64,000 nt of DNA, from assembly GCF_028502605.1 (NCBI RefSeq), contig NC_079236.1, forward strand, positions 3,410,001 through 3,474,000, given 5' to 3'. The DNA comes from Trichoderma breve (lineage: Eukaryota > Ascomycota > Sordariomycetes > Hypocreales > Hypocreaceae). Below are positions 56,664 through 64,000 of the stretch, one piece after another (positions within the stretch are counted from its first letter, which is position 1; each line of letters opens with the position of its first letter). A program made the translations under genes and the position numbers. Below the pieces are notes generated by a model. The model was given only the letters and a program-made list of their open reading frames with translations, made no database searches and was not told the origin of the DNA.

Positions 56664-57921
56664 TTTCCAGATGGTTTTCGAGGTTGTCTTGGACTTTGTC
56701 TTGCAGGTGGTTTTGGACTTTATCTTCCAAAGAGTAAACATATATCTTGTGTCAGAAGGGATATATCGTGCTGTAGTGGCGGATATGTATATGAATTCCT
56801 TGGTGTGATGCCGAGAAAGGAGAACAGTCTCCAACGACGAGATAACCTCCATCTTAAATACTCCAATTCGGTGATGTTAAAAGTGGACGATTAATGTTTT
56901 TAGAAACTCTCACTAACATGATGGCAGAGTGGTGGCTTTGAGCCTTTGATCACTGGCAGAGAATCCATTGAAGAGACGGGGGAATGATGCAAGAGTTGTC
57001 AGTGGCCGTCTTTGAAGAATCGCCGTTTTTGGAATCCTGGTGGAGTAGCATCTTGGGATTTCAACGGCGGTCTTTGAAGAGTTGTTGCTCGTGCATTCTG
57101 GTGGAGTAGAAGCATGGGCGACTCTCAACTGTACCCTTTGAAGAGTGTCGTCCATGATATCGCGGTGGCGCAAGAGCAGCGGGATTCATTCATCACATGA
57201 CGCAGCCATAAATAATCTGGTGTTATGTCATCACAAACAAAGAGTAGAAGTCCACTTCCGTGGTTGACATTTCCGTTGTCGTGGAAGTGTATTGCTGAGG
57301 CATGGCTGATGCTTCTGGAATGTAACACAAAGGACGTTGAGAATCCGGAGTAGTAAAACGTGGAGATTGGGTTACGCGTGCACGTGAGATTCAAGAAACA
57401 AAAGAGGCAAAAGGGAAGGAAAAGTGTCTTATCCGACGCATTCGGAAATCATGAGCTTTTTGATGGCTTGCGTCTCTTTGAGAGAGCTGGAGGGCATTGG
57501 CCATCTGCAGTCCTGTGCTGCTTGTCTTTTTGTGCAATTCCTATTATAGGTACCTGTATGGAGTATGGACGTTCTAATTCAAGGGACAGTAACAGTAACA
57601 AGAGCCCAGCCAATCTCAATCGAAGGCGTCGGAAACAAAAAGAATTGGTTGCACGCCTTCACCCGCCGCTGTTGGCCTTATCTGCCAATCTGCTTGGAGC
57701 GGGGCCCCGATTCGCCCCCGGAAAAAGGTGGTGCCCATCGCCGGAAAGGCCAGCGAAGCCCCAAAAAAAGTTCTGGTATAAGGACAAACGAGACGAACCT
57801 TTTCCCTTACAAAGAGGAACATTCCATCGCTCTCAAGCCAGCATCCAGGCCTCTTTTTTGCTTGCCACTTTCCTTTTGATTGTTCTTTTGACCATTAACT
57901 GCGTTTGCAGTCGCCGCCACA
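56664..57921. other. divergent intergenic with pho88 leader
   Basis: No gene recognised. Near-repeats of the words TTTGAAGA and TGGTGGAGTAG occur between 56970 and 57140. A 247-codon frame running into pho88 from 57360 is a shadow of its 5' UTR. Confidence 0.5.
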
Positions 57922-58794
57922 ATGGGTATCAGTCCTCAGATGTAAGTACATACAAGAATCGCTTCGGTTGCGCTCGTTTGTCGCAGAGACGAGAGACGAG
58001 GTTCGAGGCACGAGAAGGAAGACTCAACGAAAAACCTCGTCGCGAGACACGGCGCGACAAACGATGGCGGCTTCGAGGAATACGCATTGGAATACTTCGC
58101 TAACTCCCCTGTCCAGCACCAACCTCATGATCATCCTTGGTATGATGCAAGTCACCAAGAAGATCCCCTTCGAAGACGAGAACGTGCTCAACCTCGTCCG
58201 CGCCATCTACATTGGCAGCAACGTCATCATCGCCGCTCTCTATTTTTACATCCAGATCCAGATCAACAAGAAGAAGGGTACGTCTCTGACTCATGGTCGG
58301 TCTTTGAATTGATGCTGCGCAAAAGCATTGGCTCCCGGATCGCTGCCTTTTTGTCTTTTTGTCCAGTCCTCTAACATGCGTTTCTTTGTCTAGACATGAC
58401 CACCCTCAAATACGTTGAGCCCGCGCCCATGGGTTCCTCCGAGGAGGGCAAGCTCGTCACCACCACGATCCACGCCTACGACTCCAACCAGCTCCGCCAG
58501 CTCTGGCGTGGCCAGCTGATGGGTATCGCCATGATGTCCTTCATGCACCTCTACATGAAGTACACCAACCCCCTCGTCATCCAGAGCATCATCCCTCTCA
58601 AGGGCGTCTTCGAGGGCAACCTCGCCAAGATCCACATCTTTGGCCAGCCCGCCTCTGGCGATCTCAAGCGACCTTTCAAGGCTGCCCAGGGCTTCATGAG
58701 CGCCATGCAGGGTGCCAACGGCACTGTCCAGAGCGACAAGAAGGCTGTCGAGGCTGCCGAGAAGGCCGGCCGCGGCGGTGCCAAGGAGGAGTAA
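57922..58794 (+). CDS. pho88: Pho88 / Snd3, ER SRP-independent targeting protein
   Basis: ER membrane protein of the SND targeting route for proteins with internal membrane anchors; first named for a phosphate-transport phenotype. Exons 57922..57941 (only 20 nt), 58117..58277 and 58394..58794 give 193 aa, the usual length. Start MGISPQITNLMIILGMMQVT with the initiator spliced to exon 2. Then YIGSNVIIAALYFYIQIQIN (membrane segment), DMTTLKYVEPAP, a conserved MGIAMMSFMHLYMKYTNPLV segment, and an Ala/Glu/Lys-rich tail ending GGAKEE. The tiny first exon is followed by a 175-nt intron. Confidence 0.94.
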
Positions 58795-59345
58795 AAGGAT
58801 TCTACAGAATAGATGTATCATATATGAGCAGGCAAAAAAGGCTCTACTGGGCGCGGGTTCGGATTCGATAATGTGTACTACCTTTGTTTTGGCATATATA
58901 TTATCTGGCGCTTTGATCTTTAATCATACTGGTCCGTAATGATTAATCTCTGACATCTCATTTTGTTCCTTGCATTTTGCATGTTTAGTGATGTATCCTG
59001 ATGCGACCATTCTTATTTCGCAGTGCTTCCCTTGTTTGCTCATTATCAATTTAGAAGTATCGAGAATGGAATATACGAGTAAAGCGCCAACTTTCTAGGT
59101 ACCTGATACTTCCTGATTTGTTGCCGTTGCCTCAAGTTACCAAGTCACGTTACTTCGCGTTAAGTGGGCGATTTTCTAGAGTCACGTCTTTTGCCCCTCC
59201 CGCGCCTCATTCTCCAGCGCTTCATATTTCAACCGTGCATCACTTACACTTTTAAGCTCCTGCAAGTTTTTACACATTTGTTCTACTTCCAAGCCTTGAT
59301 AATTCGTTCTTTTACTGCATCTGCGAATTTCGATACATATACACA
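58795..59345. other. intergenic, pho88 to rad14
   Basis: No gene seen. Terminator of pho88 and promoter of rad14. Confidence 0.5.
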
Positions 59346-60644
59346 ATGGAGCGTCCAGTCACGCCTCCAGCAGCTGCGACCAATTCGCAAGCTACGTCAT
59401 CGAAAACCCCAGAGATGACAAGGCGCATCGTACGTTTACTTCCTGGACATCTAGAGGGATTCTCCGGCTAACCAGGGTATATAAATCTTACAGGAAGAGA
59501 GCCGCCTACGAGCCAAAGCCATCCGCGAACAGCGAGAAGCTGAGCAGCGAGCCTCGGGAACTGCGGAGGTGCTTCCCAAGTCAGCTGCTGGATTCATACC
59601 TACCGAACATGTGCACGTCTCGAAACCCGCAAATGGAAAGCGGCCACTCAACGAAATTTCGACGGGAGATATTGCGGCTGGCAACAATCGTGATGGGCGT
59701 AACGTGGGAGACGAGGCCGCCCTGCGACCGGCAAAGAAGTTTACCAAGTTTGTAGACTACAACATGAGCTCGATGACGGACACAAAAGGTGGCTTCCTCT
59801 CTATGGAGGATGACCCTCACAACTATGCGCTGGGCGTTCAGAAGCCCGGTCAGGTAGACGAGCAGAGACCGAAGGGCATGACGATCCAAGAATGGGAAAA
59901 GCAAAAAACGTTACAAAACTTGAGGAGGCTAAAAGCAGGCCCTTTTGAGCCGGGCATTAGTGTTCTGGACGACCAAAAGACAAGGAAGAAGTGCCGAGAG
60001 TGCGGAAGTCTGGAGATTGACTTTGTGTGGGAAGAAGTCTTTCACATCTGCGTGTGCAACAAATGCAAAGATAAATATCCCGAAAAATATTCTCTGTTGA
60101 CCAAAACAGAGTGCAAAGAAGACTATCTCCTGACAGATCGTAAGTCGAGCCTCGTTTCTCTTTCACGCAGATTGGTACGATTTGAAATACTGACGAGATT
60201 TCGCCTCCCCTTTTGACAGCCGAGCTGCGGGACCCCGAACTGCTTCCTCATTTGAACAAGCCAAATCCGCATAAATCCCACTGGCACGACATGATGCTCT
60301 TCCTGCGGTTTCAGGTAGAAGAATACGCCCTCGGCACGAAATGGGGTTCAGCAGAAGCGCTGGACGCGGAATACGAACGGCGCGAGTCCCAGAAGAAGGC
60401 TCGCAAAGAGGCAAAGTTCAAAGAGAAACTGCTAGACTTAAAGCGCAAGACAAGGACCGAAGCGTTTCGACGACAGGCAGGGACACTCGGCAACAAGAAC
60501 GGGGCACCAAGCAAGTTTGGCGATGCTGTGGGCGGAGGGGGCCGACATGTGCATGAATGGGGGCGAACGGTCGAGAACGAGGAGGGTATGACTGTCAAGA
60601 CGTGCGTGACGTGCGGAATGGAGGTGGAAGAGTTGGAATTCTGA
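59346..60644 (+). CDS. rad14: Rad14/XPA, nucleotide excision repair damage-recognition protein
   Basis: Scaffold of nucleotide excision repair that binds kinked damaged DNA, RPA and TFIIH. Exons 59346..59429, 59494..60139 and 60220..60644 are phase-consistent and give 384 aa. The zinc finger is C-x2-C (CREC, 195-198) ... C-x2-C (CNKC, 216-219). The XPA core KYSLLTKTECKEDYLLTD runs across intron 2 into PELRDPELLPHLNKPNPHKS and MMLFLRFQVEEYAL. A basic helix (KKARKEAKFKEKLLDLKRK) and a C-terminal C-x2-C (CVTCG) follow. All zinc ligands are present. The leader is Ala/Thr-rich, as in other fungal homologues. Confidence 0.95.
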
Positions 60645-63600
60645 GTGATGCTGCGCAATCGGATTCAACCAAAGGCCCAAGCACCCAAGTTCTAAGTTCC
60701 CTTGAACCACGTCTTCAGCCTAAGTTGATAGGGAGGTTGGCACAAGCTGGCTTGTCAACCCCCTAGCTCCATAGAGGAGTGGTGCGTCACCGCAATCAAC
60801 CTTACGACAGCCTGCCAAGTTGTGACATCGAAATGATTTTCACAATTACCGCCGCCCTGCCCATGCACTGCAGTCAAGTTGTTTGTCAAGCGAGGCACAA
60901 AACTGGACCAGAGTGGGCTCCAAGTGAGCCCCTTTTACCCTGGCTGGCTGAAGATGCCTGTTTGCTTCGATTTGAAGTATTCATCTACCGACCAATCTCT
61001 TGGACCTACCGTTGGACCAGTTCAAGGAGCATCCAACCAATGACGAGCCAACCAAGGAAATACGCGGGCTTTTCGTCCAATGAGACGCTCTTCAAGGACA
61101 GTCAAAAGTGAGACATCTCGTTACCTTGCTATTTTGCTTGTGACGAGAAAAGATGGATACGAAAGCACAATGCGAGTTGTGCTGGGCTAGGACTCTCTCC
61201 TATGAATGCAAAGTTCAATCATGCCATCACAAATTTGAGCCCATCTTTCCTAACCCATTTGTGGGGTGTCGGCGTGAAAGCTGCCGCATAGATGACTGCA
61301 TCGTAAGATTCGCAGCATCAAGGACAGCTATGTGTGCTGTCCCGCTTTTCGGAAGTCATAGACTAACAGGCATGCGAAAAACAACAGCCGAGTACCCAAC
61401 TGTCACTCCGGTATACAGTCATCACATGTTTGACAGGACAAACTTCGTGCCGGGAAACCAACCGTCAATCAACCTCGGTGGGAGATCGGCTCTTGTAATG
61501 CTCCGTCCAGAGTCGATGACTGGCGCCCGCATGGTCTATCACACAAAGGTGGATATGCTATATATATTTCATCACACAGCCATCACTCATAAGCTGTTCA
61601 GGGGGAAAATGACAGGTAACATGGCATCTCGTCGCATGCAACTACTTTTGGCCGCTTGACCTGTCGTAGGGCTGCGCCTGCGCTGATTATTGCCATTATC
61701 AGCACTCATACTCCATCACATTGAACAGTGCTAGTATTCCTTTGCGATGCACGGATCAGTAGCAGCACTGCGAACTCGTAAGCTTATGCTGGGCCGCCGC
61801 AGAGGCCACCCGCATCGTTGGAACGAAGAGATACATCCCGTTCATCGGATGCGCGGATCCGCCGCTACAGCAGCCTTTAGCAACGTCGATTCGATCAGAT
61901 GGATCCGTATGAGCAGATGGCACGAACTACTCCGTACGATGTTCCTTGTGTCCGATGGATCATCGGAAAGCCAGCGCTGCTGCCATGAAAACACCAAGGC
62001 TTAATACTACAATGTGGACGAGAATCCATGGGCTAAGGCAAATATTATACTCAGCGAGTCTGAGCGATGCATGTAAAGGAGTGCTGTGCTTTGTCTGCTT
62101 CTTCTTTTCTTTTTTCGAGTGACAGCCTATTAATAGGCGATGGCCCGTCTGTTGGCCATTATTTCCCACTACTTCCATGATCCCTGCTTTGGCGACTTCT
62201 TTCTCCCCTTCTCTCGTACTCTATTTTCTCTTGTCTCGCGTATTTCCGTTTTGTGTCGCATGACACAGCTGCAAAACGGCAATAGCAGCATCGGATCGGC
62301 CTTTCTAACGAGATTGAGACATGCTTTCATCAGATTCAATAATCCTATCCCTATTTGCTTTCTATTTTCCTCATTGTTTCTTTTTCCATCTCCTGAAGAT
62401 CAACCTGTAGATTTGAGAAATCAATGTTTTTTGCCACTGCAATACGAGTGAAGAAGAAAAAGAAAAAACCCGTACAGCCAGAGAGGCGATGGCTGAGTCA
62501 AGAGAAACGACAAGTTTGGGCGACCCAATCGCGGAGGGTCCGACACGCTGCTGCGAACCCGAATTCTCCACAAGGCCGTCATGTCCAGGGGGCAACAATA
62601 AAACCCGCGGGCTTTCAAATCAGACCTGGTCAAAACGCTTGGTTCTTATTGTGTGCCGGGCTCGAGTTCTCGACCCAGCGGATCTTTTGTGATTACAGCA
62701 CAATGACAAGAGAGATAGTGAAAGACAGCGTTTGCGACATAGTGCCCGTACTCGTACGAGCAAAGAAATGAGAATCCGCAGCTACCTTGCCAAAAAGGAC
62801 TACGAGTACTATTGCGAAGCCCATAAACAGTATCAGTGTTGTCGACACCGCCATATCAGACATACGAGGAAAGCCACTTTGTTCGAAGCACGCCGGCATC
62901 TATCCCCCAATGTTCCCCGCGCGCTTGCGGCGCTGGAATTCCAAAATGGTTCATGGCGTTGGCGTTAGCATGACTCCGGAAAGACTACTAAGCTGGCGAC
63001 GTGCCTGGCCGTGGTGGAGAAGTGCTTTAGCCCAAGGGGCCAATTTTACCTTGGACAATCTTATCAGGCAGGCTGACCATCTCTCTTGGGATGGGACGCT
63101 CCGCCCGGTTTTTAGACTGGGCCTTATTGCGACGGTGACAGAAGGTCTGAAAATGCCTTTTCTTGTTTCCAAGGAAAGGGAGGACCATGTTAGAGAATGG
63201 CCGGGTATGGAGAAGATGCCCGGGGGGGTGGAAGATTACCCAAAGAAGCTACTGTATTAACGGAGAGGCCCCATCATGCTCACGGCCTGTTCCTGTTCTT
63301 GTTCCACCAGCCTCGACTGCGACGGGCGGCCGTCCTAAACGTGGGATGAAGCTGAACGTTGTGACGTGCATTCCGTTCCTGCTTTCCCACGTCCCCGGCA
63401 TGAGGCTCCCCCCATCGGTAACTGCTAGCGGTGGCGTCGTCCATTGCGCACGAGGGTGGAGCAGCCGTTGAGGCCGGCTGTCGTTAATTACCAGTACTCT
63501 GTCCTAATGGAGTTGCAGAAGGACGGAGTACGAGGTACTTGGTTGTTGGCCTGGCCTGGGTTGCTACAGTACAAGTACAGGGTGCATCCCACCTCCTTAT

Positions 63601-63725
63601 TAGTATCGCCTCGTCCCGGGCGCCCTCTTGAGACGAGAATAGTGCTTCGTCACTCTTCTCACATTGGCGTGGGCTCGGATATATACATGGATGGACGGTA
63701 ATCGGGCTCAAAACACCACTACCAG
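60645..63725. other. 3.1-kb gene-poor region
   Basis: No gene supported. Frames at 61153..61659 and 62787..63260 (+) lack motifs and look compositional. Includes two TACTCCGTA-type motifs (about 61928 and 63523). Confidence 0.45.
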
Positions 63726-64000
63726 ATGGGACTTGGGGTGATTGAGGACTTCGGCATCGTGGCCAACCAAGTTAATTGGTCCCTAACTGCCATTTCCATA
63801 GGTTTGACAAGCCCTTTCTGGCCAATATTCCATGTCATTTTTTGCTAACTCAAGCTTCTTTTTTTCTCTTCTCCGCCTGTAGTCATCGTCGTACTTCGCC
63901 TCATCTGTCGAGCGTGTTTCCACCGAGGCAGATATGGCCGCCTCGGCCTCGATGACTTGGTAACCTTTGTTTGCCTCGTCATCCTCATCGTCAGCTGCAT
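63726..64000 (+). CDS. rhodopsin-domain integral membrane protein (3' cut by window)
   Basis: The 5' end of a fungal seven-helix protein of the PTH11-like/DUF3468-type rhodopsin domain. Exon 1 is 63726..63801 (MGLGVIEDFGIVANQVNWSL) and exon 2 starts at 63883 (VIVVLRLICRACFHRGRYGR, then LGLDDLVTFVCLVI). The [R/K]-x-GLDD motif following the first helix is the hallmark of this family. The intron is GTTTGA...GTAG, a weak donor, so the first exon is provisional. The gene continues beyond the window. Confidence 0.6.

Noticed and set aside
57360..58103. 247-codon forward ORF overlapping the pho88 start
   Set aside because: Runs through the pho88 leader, exon 1 and intron 1 in another frame; a shadow.
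61153..61659. 168-codon forward ORF after rad14
   Set aside because: No domain or conserved pattern; Cys/His positions do not form a known zinc motif.
62787..63260. 157-codon forward ORF and an overlapping hydrophobic reverse ORF (62693..62899)
   Set aside because: No motif and mutually overlapping; insufficient support for either.
1..64000. tRNA, rRNA and CRISPR-like arrays
   Set aside because: No GTTCGAATC-type T-arm with a matching acceptor stem and no spaced direct repeats were found by eye; a tRNAscan-type search would be decisive.

Overview
The window is filamentous ascomycete (Pezizomycotina, probably Sordariomycetes/Hypocreales) nuclear DNA. Evidence: short spliceosomal introns (about 50-150 nt, GTAAGT-type donors, CAG/TAG acceptors), fungus-specific families (Zn2Cys6 regulators, a NACHT NLR-like protein, Siw14, Rsm25, Rad14, Pho88), and long intergenic regions carrying TACTCCGTA motifs. 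I saw no rRNA, tRNA or CRISPR. Exon boundaries below were worked out by hand from frame continuity and splice consensus.

Left edge (1-3.8 kb): the 3' two thirds of the exosome helicase Mtr4 and a small Dabb-domain protein. From 3.8 to 31 kb lies an AT-richer accessory stretch. It holds an uncharacterised membrane protein, a 620-bp element with 38-bp terminal inverted repeats, a DXD glycosyltransferase-like gene, a frameshifted LysM relic, an F-box protein, a large lipase-like/NACHT STAND gene, a decayed SnoaL-like gene, a HIT protein, a DUF6601-type membrane protein, a Baeyer-Villiger-type monooxygenase, and a regulator with both a C2H2-type finger and a Zn2Cys6 cluster. A second FAD monooxygenase follows at 31.6-33.2 kb. 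Three relics in this stretch carry stops or frameshifts, so it is an eroding, variable segment.

Right part (33.7-64 kb): mostly conserved housekeeping genes. These are a Rho-like GTPase (interrupted by a stop in its G3 motif), Alg14, mitoribosomal Rsm25, a small membrane protein, the inositol-pyrophosphate phosphatase Siw14, an MFS monocarboxylate-type porter, a small Zn2Cys6 regulator, a His/Cys/Pro-rich protein, Pho88/Snd3 and Rad14/XPA. A rhodopsin-domain membrane protein begins at the right edge. Long gene-poor stretches separate them (6.2 kb between Siw14 and the MFS gene, 4.5 kb upstream of the Zn2Cys6 gene, 3.1 kb after Rad14).

The points most worth a second look are the nonsense codon in the G3 box and the missing P-loop lysine of the GTPase-like gene, the SesB-like/NACHT gene, the monooxygenase-regulator-monooxygenase group, the TIR element, and the three relic genes.
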